Assembly (NCBI GenBank): GCA_017656255.1 | Contig: JACDOE010000001.1 | Location: 871,205-935,204 of the forward strand | DNA length: 64,000 nucleotides | Source: Bacillaceae bacterium | GTDB lineage: Bacteria; Bacillota; Bacilli; JACDOE01 | Reading direction: 5' to 3' | Part shown: positions 17,310-25,768 of the stretch, one piece after another | Numbering within the stretch: position 1 is the stretch's first letter | Layout: the number at the start of each line of letters is the position of its first letter | Notes under the pieces: generated by a model | Told to the model about the DNA's origin: nothing | Database searches by the model: none | Seen by the model: only the letters and a program-made list of their open reading frames with translations | Position numbers and translations under genes: made by a program

Positions 17310-17942
17310 CTACCGAAGAAGGCCGGTTATAAATGGATTATGTTCTTTTTCACTTCCAATCGTTGTCTGTGGGCCGTGTCCCGGATAAACAACCGTCTCA
17401 TCCAGTAACACCATTAATTTATCCTGAATACTGGTGATGAGTTGTTCATAATCACCGCCCGGCAGGTCGGTACGCCCGATGGAACCGGCAAAAAGTGCAT
17501 CGCCACTGAACACATAATCTCCGGTTATAAATGAGACACCGCCCGGGGAATGTCCCGGAGTGTGTCGAACTTTCCACGTCCTGCCCAACAGGTTGAGTTC
17601 CTGTCCGTCTGCCAGTTCATAATCGGCCCGTTCACACTGTACAGGGCCACCCACCTCCGGCCAGCGGGCGGATCCGTTTTTCATCGGGTCCGCCAGCCAG
17701 TCCTGTTCGGAAGGATGAATATAGACCGGCGCACCTGTCAATTCCCGAATCTCATTCAATCCGGCAATATGATCAAAGTGAGCATGGGTTAAAAGAATCG
17801 CTTCGACTGAAAGATCCTGCACGGCTTGAACCAGAGGTTCTGCAGCCTGAGCCGGATCGATCACAATCCCCCGTCCCTGATTGTCTTTTATCACATAGGC
17901 ATTGGTCGCCAATGCACCCAGCGGCAGCATCATAATATCCAT
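17310..17942 (-). CDS. Metallo-beta-lactamase-fold hydrolase, glyoxalase-II-like (YqgX)
   Basis: A 210-residue metallo-hydrolase with the metal ligands THAHFDH (HxHxDH, about residues 52-58), His in TPGHSPG (about 129) and Asp in GDALFAGSIGR (about 148), and a final PGHG (about 189-192). This is the glyoxalase II/YqgX branch, which hydrolyses thioesters; in bacillithiol-containing bacteria such enzymes act in methylglyoxal detoxification. The start ATG at 17942 is preceded by GAGGAGGTATGAAAC. Confidence 0.88.
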   Translation of the reverse strand: MDIMMLPLGALATNAYVIKDNQGRGIVIDPAQAAEPLVQAVQDLSVEAILLTHAHFDHIAGLNEIRELTGAPVYIHPSEQDWLADPMKNGSARWPEVGGPVQCERADYELADGQELNLLGRTWKVRHTPGHSPGGVSFITGDYVFSGDALFAGSIGRTDLPGGDYEQLITSIQDKLMVLLDETVVYPGHGPQTTIGSEKEHNPFITGLLR

Positions 17943-17991
17943 GTTTCATACCTCCTCTTGAGCTTTATCGGGGGCTGTTTATTAATTATTA

Positions 17992-19329
17992 TTACAGCAG
18001 ATCGGCAGCTAACTGGGCCAGCGATGAACGTTCGCCTTTCTGCAGGAAAATGTGGCCGCTCATGCTCTGCTCCTTGAAGGTTTCCACCACATAGGTCAGA
18101 CCATTGTTGTATTCATCCAGATACGGATGATCGATTTGCTGCGGGTCCCCCATGAGTACAATTTTACTTCCTTCCCCGACCCGGGTCAAAATCGTTTTGA
18201 CTTCATGCTTGGTCAGATTCTGGGCCTCATCAACGATGATGTACTGTTCAGGGATGCTTCGCCCTCGAATATAGGTGAGGGCCTCCACCTGGATACTGTT
18301 CATCCCCGCCAGTATTTTGTCCAGATCTCCAGAGTGCTTGGTATTAAACAAATATTCAAGATTGTCATAAATGGGCTGCATCCAGGGGCGCAGTTTTTCT
18401 TCTTTCTCCCCCGGCAGGAACCCGATATCCTTACCCATCGGCACAACCGGTCGTGCCACCAGCAATTTTTGATAAAACTGTTCATCTTCCGTCTGAAAGA
18501 GACCGGCGGCCAGCGACAGCAGCGTTTTACCTGTCCCTGCTTTCCCGGTCAGGGTGACCAGGGGGATTTCTTTGCGAAGAAGAAGTTCCAGTGCCATACG
18601 CTGCTGGGCATTACGGGCCTTGATGCCCCACACCGGATCTTCTTCCATCAGCAACCTTTCAATTCTGCTGCCGTCTTCATTTACTTTTCCGATGGCGGAT
18701 ACGGAACTCCCCCCTTCGTCTTTCATAATGACAAACTGGTGCGGATAAGCGAGCTCGACATCCTCAAATACCTCGTTTGAATCAAGCCGATTCTCCTGAT
18801 AAAATCGACTGATCATTTGCCGGGGGATCGATAGGCTGACAAAGCCTGTATATGACTGGGAAAACTCATGTACCACCCGGTCGGACAGGAAATCCTGTGC
18901 CGGAATGCCAAGCACATCGGCCTTCACTCGGACCAGCGCATCCTTGCTGACCAGTATCACCGGTTTCCCCTTTTCTTTTTGCTTTTCTTCCTCCTGAATA
19001 TTCAATGCAACGGCGAGAATACGGTTATCGTTGGTCGCCTCCATAAACAAGTCCTGCATTCTGGCAAAGGAACGGTGATTGATCTCAACCCGGATGGATC
19101 CTCCTGAATCCAGCGGAACCCCATCGTGAAGCTTTCCTTTCTCTCGAAAACCATCCAGCAGTCTGGACACATAACGGGCATTTCGGCCAATTTCATCCAT
19201 GTACCTTTTTTTGGAGTCCACTTCTTCAAGGACGACAGCCGGAATAACCACATCGTTATCCTGAAATTTAAAAATGGCTCGGGGATCCTGCAACAGCACA
19301 TTGGTATCAAGGACAAATATTTTTTTCAA
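17992..19329 (-). CDS. PIN-PhoH family ATPase/nuclease (YlaK-like)
   Basis: About 445 residues: an N-terminal PIN nuclease domain (FVLDTNVLLQDP at the start, acidic residues through about 130) fused to a PhoH ATPase domain with Walker A GKAGTGKTLLSL (about 258-269) and Walker B IIVDEAQN (about 361-368). PIN-PhoH proteins are thought to be ATP-dependent RNA-processing enzymes. The length and the divergent YlaJ-like lipoprotein gene match B. subtilis ylaK-ylaJ. I chose TTG at 19329 with GGGAGG 7 bases upstream; the in-frame GTG at 19344 would place that site inside the gene. Confidence 0.88.
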   Translation of the reverse strand: MKKIFVLDTNVLLQDPRAIFKFQDNDVVIPAVVLEEVDSKKRYMDEIGRNARYVSRLLDGFREKGKLHDGVPLDSGGSIRVEINHRSFARMQDLFMEATNDNRILAVALNIQEEEKQKEKGKPVILVSKDALVRVKADVLGIPAQDFLSDRVVHEFSQSYTGFVSLSIPRQMISRFYQENRLDSNEVFEDVELAYPHQFVIMKDEGGSSVSAIGKVNEDGSRIERLLMEEDPVWGIKARNAQQRMALELLLRKEIPLVTLTGKAGTGKTLLSLAAGLFQTEDEQFYQKLLVARPVVPMGKDIGFLPGEKEEKLRPWMQPIYDNLEYLFNTKHSGDLDKILAGMNSIQVEALTYIRGRSIPEQYIIVDEAQNLTKHEVKTILTRVGEGSKIVLMGDPQQIDHPYLDEYNNGLTYVVETFKEQSMSGHIFLQKGERSSLAQLAADLL

Positions 19330-19448
19330 ATTCCCGCCTCCCACACAATTGGAAATAATATAAACGAATCATTCATTTTATGAATGATGTCAACGAAAAT
19401 CGGAAAACTAACAGATAGTAAATCACTTTAAAGAAGGGGCGAAAGTCA

Positions 19449-20057
19449 GTGAGAATCTTGCCTATCTTCATGCTCATGATCACGCTGGCAGCCTGCCAGC
19501 TCGCCAATGAACCACCTGCCAATGAAGCGGCTCCTTCTCCCGGAGAACAGCCGGATCAGACACAACGTGTCGAGCAAACGGCGCCGAGAGAACAGAATAA
19601 TAATGAAACGGCACAGGAAACGGCAGAACGTCTGGTGCGTCTTGCCCGGGAAGTTCCCGGTGTCAAGGGTGCGACTGCTGTTGTCGCCGGTAACACAGCT
19701 GTTGTTGGGATCGATGTCAAGCAGTCACTGGATCGTACCAGGGTCGGGACAATTAAATATTCCGTGGCCGAAGCGTTGAAAGAAGATCCTGACGGTGCCC
19801 GGGCGCTGGTGACGGCAGATCCGGACATTGTACAGCGTCTGAGAGAAATGAATCAGGAAATTCAAAACGGTCGGCCGATTGCCGGAATTGCCGAAGAACT
19901 CGCTGACATCGTCGGTCGAATCATCCCTCAGATGCCGCGTGATGTTCAGCGAAGAGAACAACCCAATGATACAACCAACGAACAACGCATCAACCAGGAA
20001 GAAAGTCCGAACCAGACGGATCCTTCGGGAAACAAGGAAATTAAGCCGAATCAATAA
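19449..20057 (+). CDS. YhcN/YlaJ-family sporulation lipoprotein
   Basis: A 202-residue lipoprotein: short signal peptide ending in the lipobox LAAC (Cys at residue 16), then a Q/N/E-rich linker, a YhcN/YlaJ domain (about 55-150, with VPGVKGATAVVAGNTAVVGID) and a polar Asn-rich tail. Related Bacillus proteins are spore or forespore membrane lipoproteins linked to germination. The start is GTG. It is divergent from the PhoH gene, as ylaJ is near ylaK in B. subtilis. Confidence 0.85.
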   Translation: MRILPIFMLMITLAACQLANEPPANEAAPSPGEQPDQTQRVEQTAPREQNNNETAQETAERLVRLAREVPGVKGATAVVAGNTAVVGIDVKQSLDRTRVGTIKYSVAEALKEDPDGARALVTADPDIVQRLREMNQEIQNGRPIAGIAEELADIVGRIIPQMPRDVQRREQPNDTTNEQRINQEESPNQTDPSGNKEIKPNQ

Positions 20058-20085
20058 AAGGGTTCCTGCATACCTATAGAAATAA

Positions 20086-20121
20086 ACCAGTGCCCAGTCA
20101 TACTCATGACTGGGCACTGGT
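20086..20121. terminator. Bidirectional terminator overlapping a stop codon
   Basis: A 16-bp perfect stem (ACCAGTGCCCAGTCAT / ATGACTGGGCACTGGT) with a 4-base loop, followed by ATTTTTTAA on the plus strand. The stop codon of the convergent minus-strand gene (20104-20106) lies in the loop and right arm. Confidence 0.85.
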
Positions 20122-20571
20122 ATTTTTTAAAGAGGCCATCACCTGATTATCCAGTTTCGCTGCAGCCCCTGGATCGTATGTTTTTTCATATGTAGGCTCC
20201 GTTGAAATACGTGAACCGTAGAACATCACATCGCGGACCAGTTCAATTTCCATTTCAATCATAGCCAGTTTTAACGGCACATCTTCCATTTTTTCCACTG
20301 CGACTCTCGCATTGCCGATAATTGAATAAACAGAACCGGCTCCAAAAAGGCCGATCGCCACACCCGGGCTGGCCTTGATATTCTTCACGATACGCGAGCG
20401 ATTATCCACCGCAAACCGAATCGTTGAAGAGTCGGGAGCGTAGATCCACGACAGGGCACTGAGTGTTGGACCACCTGTTTCATGATCCATCGTGGATAAC
20501 ATGACAAAACGTTCTTTCTGAAGGAGTGAAAGCAATTCTTCAGAAAGTGATTGGGCAACGGTTTCAGCCAT
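20104..20571 (-). CDS. Pyridoxamine 5'-phosphate oxidase-like FMN-binding protein
   Basis: A 155-residue split-barrel flavin-reductase-type protein: FVMLSTMD (about residues 22-29) and the RFAVDNRSRIVKNIKASP block (about 52-69) are typical of the PNPOx-like family in Bacilli. These small proteins bind FMN or F420-like cofactors; the substrate cannot be deduced. GGAGG precedes the ATG. Its last codons lie inside the terminator hairpin it shares with the lipoprotein gene. Confidence 0.75.
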   Translation of the reverse strand: MAETVAQSLSEELLSLLQKERFVMLSTMDHETGGPTLSALSWIYAPDSSTIRFAVDNRSRIVKNIKASPGVAIGLFGAGSVYSIIGNARVAVEKMEDVPLKLAMIEMEIELVRDVMFYGSRISTEPTYEKTYDPGAAAKLDNQVMASLKNTSAQS

Positions 20572-20638
20572 GGCATAACCTCCCTTTTATCTTTATTCTA
20601 TTCTACACCGAAATGAACCTTGACAGCAAATACCAAAA

Positions 20639-21688
20639 TTATTGATCGTTCTGCATGGCTGATTTTAAAATGTCCCGAATCTCTTCAAGCCGTTGTTCCG
20701 GTATGATCGTGAAGCCGAGGGAAGAATCCCAGTAGGCCTGATTGTCAATCGTCGTGATGCCATCGGCGTCCATGTCCTTAAAACGGAGTGCCGTATCTTT
20801 GATCGTACTGAAACGGATATCCGTTTTGATATGGTCTCCGGCAATCGCCATCAAATCATGCAAGTGCGTAAAACCCTCCAGAGATATAAATTTGTTGAGC
20901 GCACTTTTTAACACCTGACGCTGCCTTCGATTTCGATCAAAATCACTGGAATAATAAGCAGGTCCCCGGTTATCCAGCCGGTGCCGCACATAACCCAGTG
21001 CTTCCTCTCCGCTCAGCACCTGGGGTCCCTTTTTCAGGAAGATATGGGTATTATCAGTCGGATCATCATAGATTAAAGTACGGTCCACATCGACTTCGAT
21101 ACCCCCGAGTTCATCAATAACCGCTACAAATCCTTCGAAATCAACGGTAACATAGTAATCAATGGGGATATCGAGAAGATGGCTGAATGTTTCTTTGGCC
21201 ATGGAAATACCTGTTGTGGTTATCGGCTGATCATTACGAACCGCCTGCCTGCGATACATTTCTCCATACGCATAAACCGCATTGGCCTTATACTCGCCAC
21301 TGTACCCGGGAATCGTGACCCGGGTATCGCGGGGAATCGACAATAAATAGACCTGTCTGGAATTTGGATTTACAACGGCAACCATGATAACATCTGTATT
21401 AAGAGAACCGGTAGCCGGTCGACTGTCTTTTCCCAGGAGCAATACAGCAAACGGAGAAAATGATTCTTTCTCTTTGGCACTGGCTGAACCAATTCCGATT
21501 GACCCTTTCTGGGAGGCATTGTGGGACGCATCATCCGGCTGGTAAATATTCTGATATGTCTGATACATATGCCACATCGTTGAACTGACCCAGAACACAA
21601 TGCCGATGAGGGTCACGAACAGAAGGGTCTGGATCAGGGTCTTTCGTCTTCTGGCCTTTCGCTTTTCCCGTTTTGATGTATATTTCAA
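20639..21688 (-). CDS. LytR-CpsA-Psr (LCP) family protein
   Basis: A 349-residue membrane protein: very basic N-terminus (KREKRKARRRKT), one membrane span (about 17-38) and an extracellular LCP domain (about 75-300) with GKDSR (about 89-93), LSIPRDTRV (about 116-124), DYYVTVDFEGF and the Arg-rich GYVRHRLDNRG...DFDRNRRQRQVL region that binds the polyprenyl pyrophosphate. LCP enzymes attach wall teichoic acid or other glycopolymers to peptidoglycan. Several paralogues are normal in Bacilli, so I give no symbol. Confidence 0.92.
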   Translation of the reverse strand: MKYTSKREKRKARRRKTLIQTLLFVTLIGIVFWVSSTMWHMYQTYQNIYQPDDASHNASQKGSIGIGSASAKEKESFSPFAVLLLGKDSRPATGSLNTDVIMVAVVNPNSRQVYLLSIPRDTRVTIPGYSGEYKANAVYAYGEMYRRQAVRNDQPITTTGISMAKETFSHLLDIPIDYYVTVDFEGFVAVIDELGGIEVDVDRTLIYDDPTDNTHIFLKKGPQVLSGEEALGYVRHRLDNRGPAYYSSDFDRNRRQRQVLKSALNKFISLEGFTHLHDLMAIAGDHIKTDIRFSTIKDTALRFKDMDADGITTIDNQAYWDSSLGFTIIPEQRLEEIRDILKSAMQNDQ

Positions 21689-21738
21689 ACTGTGCCACCT
21701 CCAGGGAAATTAAATCTAAGGGAGCGTGCTTTGAGAAT

Positions 21739-22071
21739 ATGGATTCCAAAGAACCAAGACAGGAACTGGTCAAATATCTGGATCTTCTGCATGAGGATCT
21801 GCAGACCGTACAAAATTTGAATAAACGTCTGGACAAACTGGCGATTACCATGGAGGAAATGAAACTTGGCGATATTCTGAGAAATTATAACAGACCCCGC
21901 CGTGTGTTCGCCATCAATTTCCTGGCCGGCCTGGCCCGGGGCCTGGGACTTACCGTCGGAACCGCCATCGTCCTTGCTATTGCCGGTTTTATTTTGAGCA
22001 AATTCCTCAGTGTTCCGGTTATCGGTGAATATATTTCAAATATCCTGGATTATGTACGCCAGTACCAGTAA
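21739..22071 (+). CDS. DUF5665-family small membrane protein
   Basis: About 110 residues: an N-terminal amphipathic/coiled-coil part (1-45) followed by a glycine-rich region and a membrane span (about 58-80) with the ARGLGLTVGTAIV motif and a short C-terminal tail (PVIGEYISNILDYV). This matches the small DUF5665 group of Firmicutes; function unknown. The ATG at 21739 is the only reasonable start; AAGGGAG is a rather distant 12 bases upstream. Confidence 0.65.
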   Translation: MDSKEPRQELVKYLDLLHEDLQTVQNLNKRLDKLAITMEEMKLGDILRNYNRPRRVFAINFLAGLARGLGLTVGTAIVLAIAGFILSKFLSVPVIGEYISNILDYVRQYQ

Positions 22072-22100
22072 ACAACTTAACTATATCATTATATCTCAGG

Positions 22101-23309
22101 TTATCGCTGATGGCTATACACATGACGCATAAAGACCCAGGACATCAGTTGCACCGCGTTGACGACAAGCAATAAAAACGCCAGCATATTGTGAGAAGGA
22201 TTCTTCAAGACAACCCACAGGAAAAACAACAGTCCCCCCACTCTCCCGATATTGAGTGCCCACTCACGAAACACCACATATTCCACGCGCCTGACCGCCT
22301 TCTCTTTACTTTCACCGATCACATCAAAGGTAGAGGACGTCAGCGCAATGCCATAAAAGGGGTAGAAAAAGGCACCCCCGATTCCAACGATAAACAGGGT
22401 GTAAACATTAAATTTTAAAAAAAGCGGCAGGACGGTTAATGTCATCATCAGCGCCCCGATCAGCAGCGCCTTTTCCCGTTTTTCTTTCGACATCCATTTT
22501 CCCACATAATAAAAAGAAATTAAACCGAATAACGAGATGGCGAAAGTGTAAGCGCCCAGAACCATTTCACTGGTTGTCACAATATAGATAAGCAGACCAA
22601 GAAAGAATGTGATTAATCCTTCCCGGGCCCCCTGAAAAATGACGGCAAGCGATACCCAATGCCAGTGGGAATGTTCGGATATGGTATCTTTCCAGGTCGT
22701 TTTCAGATCATAATTGCCTTCAGCTTTTCGCGACACAATGAAAAAACTGGTGACCACCGCAGCCAGAAAAATACCCAGGGAAACGGAAAAAATGATTTTG
22801 TAACCGGTGAAATTCTCCATCCGGCTGATGATCCAGCCGGCCAGCACTGGAGCCGCCATCCCCGCACCGGACCCCAGAAAGCCATTGACCCCGTTAAAAC
22901 GGTCCCGATTCTCAGGTCCTGTGATTTCAAAATACATCACATTGTAACCCAGCCAGTACAACCCCTGGCCGATTCCCAGTACGATCCCCAGCACGATGAT
23001 ATAATCCGCCGCCGCTTTACCCAGAAGTAAGACCACCAAATAAAAAAGAGCCATAAATGCGACACCCAGCCGAATGCTCATAACACGATCCACCCGTTTG
23101 ACCATGATTCCCCCGAGATAAAACACCACGGGCATGGTGACATACATCATCAAGTTGTATAAACCGATCAGGGAAAAATCATTTTTGATTTTCCAGAGGT
23201 ATACATTAACGAATGTATTGGATAGAGCCACGGCAACTAAAAACAGCCCGTTCATCGCGAGGAGAAGTTTTGCCTGATGTCCGAGCGGCACTTCCGGACG
23301 CGTCCGCAA
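22101..23309 (-). CDS. Major facilitator superfamily transporter
   Basis: About 402 residues with 10-12 membrane spans in two halves and the intracellular motif between spans 2 and 3 (GGIMVKRVDRV, about 66-76). It resembles the YqgE-type MFS proteins of Bacillus; the substrate is unknown. The start is uncertain: TTG at 23309 has AAGGTGG about 8 bases upstream, while GTG codons at 23318 and 23321 overlap that site. Confidence 0.8.
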   Translation of the reverse strand: MRTRPEVPLGHQAKLLLAMNGLFLVAVALSNTFVNVYLWKIKNDFSLIGLYNLMMYVTMPVVFYLGGIMVKRVDRVMSIRLGVAFMALFYLVVLLLGKAAADYIIVLGIVLGIGQGLYWLGYNVMYFEITGPENRDRFNGVNGFLGSGAGMAAPVLAGWIISRMENFTGYKIIFSVSLGIFLAAVVTSFFIVSRKAEGNYDLKTTWKDTISEHSHWHWVSLAVIFQGAREGLITFFLGLLIYIVTTSEMVLGAYTFAISLFGLISFYYVGKWMSKEKREKALLIGALMMTLTVLPLFLKFNVYTLFIVGIGGAFFYPFYGIALTSSTFDVIGESKEKAVRRVEYVVFREWALNIGRVGGLLFFLWVVLKNPSHNMLAFLLLVVNAVQLMSWVFMRHVYSHQR

Positions 23310-23384
23310 TCCACACACCACCTTGCCCTAAAAGGATGACACTCTTAGGGTTGGCAAAAATCAGGTATAGAATGACAACTAAAA

Positions 23385-23409
23385 AGAGGGAATCACCATG
23401 ATCCCCTCT
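23385..23409 (-). terminator. Terminator after the 91-residue gene
   Basis: Minus-strand stem AGAGGGGATCA / TGATTCCCTCT (one G-T pair), 3-base loop, then TTTTAG. It ends the nfo-ylaH operon and separates it from the MFS gene. Confidence 0.75.
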
Positions 23410-23420
23410 GTTTTCCCCTG

Positions 23421-23696
23421 CTATTGCCCGAATTTAGGCTCATTTTCAATGGCATCCAGCAGCTGTTCTGACGATTCACGGTCAAACATCTGGGTCTTGA
23501 CCGTTTCACCTTCCTGCTGATAGCGAATATGATACATGGTGTCGTCCTTTTTGACTTCCACGATGGAAACGTCATGATCTTCTTTTAACAACTGTTCGAA
23601 AAAGGTACGGGTTTCAACAGCGGCCTTGTCATCCGGCCTTGCATCGGCCACAATTTTAATCTGCAGCCAGTTAAACAGGGCATCAAAAAGTTTCAT
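23421..23696 (-). CDS. Small protein of unknown function
   Basis: A 91-residue soluble acidic protein that I do not recognise. The first half is helical (FNWLQIKIVADARPDDKAAVETRTFFEQLL), the second reads as beta hairpins. CAGGAGGAGGGTACAC precedes the ATG. It is the third gene of the nfo-ylaH transcript (26 bases after the YlaH-like gene). Confidence 0.7.
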   Translation of the reverse strand: MKLFDALFNWLQIKIVADARPDDKAAVETRTFFEQLLKEDHDVSIVEVKKDDTMYHIRYQQEGETVKTQMFDRESSEQLLDAIENEPKFGQ

Positions 23697-23722
23697 GTGT
23701 ACCCTCCTCCTGTGTTAGTGGG

Positions 23723-23992
23723 TTATACCTCCTGATCCGTCTCCTCCCTGTGAAACAGGCGTACCACACGATAAATAATCAGCATGGCCGCCGCCACACT
23801 CAATGCGCTGATCATCGGCAGGCCGAGGGCATGGAAAACTTTGAGCAGGATGCTTCCCAGGGCGATAAAAATGTAGATGATCAGGGATTTTAAAAAGGGA
23901 AGTTTTCTGGCAAATCCCAGTTTATAGATCAAAGCGGTTAAAATGAAAATAATGTAATACGAATATTGCTCCACCCACTCCTGTAAATCCAT
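23723..23992 (-). CDS. YlaH-like membrane protein
   Basis: An 89-residue protein with three membrane spans (about 11-28, 34-52, 57-76). The segment KLGFARKLPFLKSLIIYIFIALGS closely recalls B. subtilis YlaH, of unknown function. The stop of nfo is only 18 bases upstream, so the two are probably co-transcribed. Confidence 0.75.
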   Translation of the reverse strand: MDLQEWVEQYSYYIIFILTALIYKLGFARKLPFLKSLIIYIFIALGSILLKVFHALGLPMISALSVAAAMLIIYRVVRLFHREETDQEV

Positions 23993-24010
23993 TGATTCAT
24001 GTCAACTCCT

Positions 24011-24847
24011 CTATTGCTCCTGTTTCAGACTGTGAAGGTATTTCATTTCCTCGCCGTATTCCTTTTCGTCATCAACCGGTGTCTCAAGCACAACGGGAAG
24101 TCCGGAGAATTCCGGTGCGTTCAGAAAAAGGCTCAACGCCTCCGACCCGATTTCCCCCTGGCCAATTTTTTCATGCCGGTCCTTGCGACTGCCGAACGGT
24201 GCCTTGCTGTCATTGAAATGGATGGCCACCAGATCATTGAGATAACCTGTTTCTTTCATCGTTTTGACTAATTCATCAAACGTATCGCCATTCCAGACCC
24301 CGGCAGCAAATGCATGGCAGGTATCAAAACAGAACCCGATTTTTTCCGGACACTTCGTGGCTTTGCGAATGGAGACGAGCGTTTCGATTTCCAGCCCCAA
24401 TTCGGACCCCTGCCCGGCCGTATTTTCAAGCAACAGGCGAGTCTCACCTTCATAGTCCTCCAGAATAAGATCCAGCGTTTCAATCATCCGTTCAATCCCG
24501 TAATCTTCGCCTTCCCCCACATGTTTGCCACAGTGGACAACCGCCCCGACGGCCTGATAAGACTCGGCAATGCTCAAATCTTCCTTAATGGAACGAATCG
24601 TGACTTCATGCAGATCCTCTTTGGGCGTGGACAAATTGGTAATATAAGGCGTATGGGTCACCACTGTCAGGTCATGCTCCTGGCAATATTCAACCCCTTT
24701 ACGGGCATCGTTCATATCCAGTTTTTTGGGGCGAAGCGCCCTCGGATTTTTCGTAAAAACCTGAAAAGATTGTGCGCCCAGCTCATCCGCCGTACGAGCC
24801 GCTTTTAAAAACCCTTTGGACACACTGATATGACAACCGATCTTCAT
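24011..24847 (-). CDS. nfo: Endonuclease IV (AP endonuclease)
   Basis: A 278-residue TIM-barrel DNA repair enzyme that cuts 5' of abasic sites using three zinc ions. Visible ligands are GCHISV at the start, VHCGKHVG (about 104-111), LLENTAGQG (about 140-148), CFDTCHAFAAG (about 172-182) and HFNDSK (about 208-213), ending with the LETP strand (about 256-259). GAGGTGAT lies 5 bases before the chosen ATG at 24847. First gene of a three-gene operon with a YlaH-like and an unknown protein. Confidence 0.95.
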   Translation of the reverse strand: MKIGCHISVSKGFLKAARTADELGAQSFQVFTKNPRALRPKKLDMNDARKGVEYCQEHDLTVVTHTPYITNLSTPKEDLHEVTIRSIKEDLSIAESYQAVGAVVHCGKHVGEGEDYGIERMIETLDLILEDYEGETRLLLENTAGQGSELGLEIETLVSIRKATKCPEKIGFCFDTCHAFAAGVWNGDTFDELVKTMKETGYLNDLVAIHFNDSKAPFGSRKDRHEKIGQGEIGSEALSLFLNAPEFSGLPVVLETPVDDEKEYGEEMKYLHSLKQEQ

Positions 24848-24929
24848 CCACAATCACCTCAACAATGTTCTCCTACTACTTTACTCTTTCTCCTCCCATG
24901 AAACAAGTCATATGTATCGGTCTAACACA

Positions 24930-24955
24930 CCCATCCGAGCGAAGCAATGGATGGG
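24930..24955. repeat. Short inverted repeat with GAGCGAAGC loop
   Basis: CCCATCC / GGATGGG arms around a loop containing CGAGCGAAGC. The same loop sequence recurs inside the larger hairpin next to it (25009-25018). Confidence 0.55.
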
Positions 24956-24975
24956 CCCGGGCTACCCCCCATCCC

Positions 24976-25054
24976 TTTTTAGGGTGTTGAGACTTTGCGA
25001 AGACCGCCCGAGCGAAGCGAGGAAAAAGGCAAGCAAATCTCAACACCCTAAAAA
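24976..25054. repeat. Large imperfect hairpin element between speD and nfo
   Basis: TTTTTAGGGTGTTGAGA (24976-24992) pairs with TCTCAACACCCTAAAAA (25038-25054), and TTTGC / GCAAA extends the stem after a one-base bulge. The loop carries CGAGCGAAGCGAGG. No coding content is seen. It may be a dispersed palindromic repeat or a strong backup terminator. Confidence 0.65.
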
Positions 25055-25059
25055 ACCAA

Positions 25060-25083
25060 AAGAGACGAGGCATCCCCGTCTCT
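25060..25083 (-). terminator. speD terminator
   Basis: Minus-strand hairpin AGAGACG / CGTCTCT with inner GG/CC pairs, followed by TTTTGGTTTTTT, 10 bases after the speD stop codon. Confidence 0.75.
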
Positions 25084-25092
25084 GTACTTTCC

Positions 25093-25500
25093 TTAGCCTT
25101 TTAAACTTTTTTCTTCCTGCTTGAGAACCGGGGTCACAACATCAATTTCGCCCAGTCCCCTAATCAGCTTTTTGGAGTAAACACGTTTTGGTTTCAACAC
25201 AGAAATCAGATAATCAATCGCAACTTGTGGATCCACTGTTTCCCCGCAGGTATAACAGTCAAACGCGGCAAAACCTTTCTCGGGGTACGTGTGGATGGAT
25301 AAATGACTTTCTGAGAGCAGAACCAAAACCGTCGCTCCCTGCGGCTCAAATTTCTTGGATTGAACATCAAGTACCGTCGCACCGCTCACTTCTGCCGCCT
25401 CAACCATGTGCCGCTTCAGAAATTCAACGTCATTTAATACGTCGAAGTTGACACCCCATGTGTCAATTGCAACATGCCTTCCGAAAGTAGAGTATTCCAT
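25093..25500 (-). CDS. speD: S-adenosylmethionine decarboxylase proenzyme (bacterial class 1B)
   Basis: About 135 residues. The proenzyme cleaves itself before the serine of LSESHLSIHTYPE (about residues 60-72) to form the pyruvoyl cofactor; the catalytic Cys lies in FDCYTCGE (about 79-86). It makes decarboxylated SAM for spermidine synthesis. I chose the ATG at 25500 (MEYSTFGRH) because it matches the family and has AAGGGGGAACCG upstream; the frame runs on to 25539 through a structured leader. A sigma-A promoter and a roughly 130-base leader precede it; both are annotated separately. Confidence 0.94.
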   Translation of the reverse strand: MEYSTFGRHVAIDTWGVNFDVLNDVEFLKRHMVEAAEVSGATVLDVQSKKFEPQGATVLVLLSESHLSIHTYPEKGFAAFDCYTCGETVDPQVAIDYLISVLKPKRVYSKKLIRGLGEIDVVTPVLKQEEKSLKG

Positions 25501-25635
25501 CTTTCGGTTCCCCCTTCCTAGCAAGATTTTTTCAAACATCGCTAGGACCTACGTCATTCACTACCGGGGGCGAGATTCTACCTCGACATTCCACCCTTTG
25601 AGTGAATCCTGGTTCCTATCTTATTTTTGCTGACG
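25501..25635 (-). ncRNA. Structured 5' leader of speD, candidate cis-regulatory RNA
   Basis: Between the promoter and the start codon the minus strand holds two nested structures: ATTCACT / AGTGAAT (25601-25607 with 25556-25562) enclosing CGAG / CTCG and a GGGTGG...CCCCC pairing, then CCTAGC / GCTAGG (25541-25546 with 25517-25522) ending immediately before the AAGGGGG ribosome binding site. I know of no named riboswitch with this shape. Confidence 0.5.
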
Positions 25636-25641
25636 AAAATA

Positions 25642-25670
25642 AAAATATCACGTATTTCCCCAACTTGCAA
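25642..25670 (-). promoter_or_regulatory. speD promoter
   Basis: Minus strand TTGCAA (25665-25670), 17-base spacer, TATTTT (25642-25647). Transcription would start near 25635, giving a leader of about 135 bases. Confidence 0.5.
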
Positions 25671-25718
25671 TAGCTTTTTTCAAAAAAACATTTCTAAATT
25701 TTTCATCAATCAGAAAGA

Positions 25719-25739
25719 CGGCATCATGATGATATGCCG
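25719..25739 (-). terminator. Possible terminator after paralogue 2
   Basis: CGGCAT / ATGCCG stem with a 9-base loop, 30 bases after the stop codon of the 25769-26356 gene, followed on the minus strand by a T-rich but interrupted stretch. Confidence 0.45.
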
Positions 25740-25768
25740 CCCTGGAAATCCACTAACTATTGTTCACT

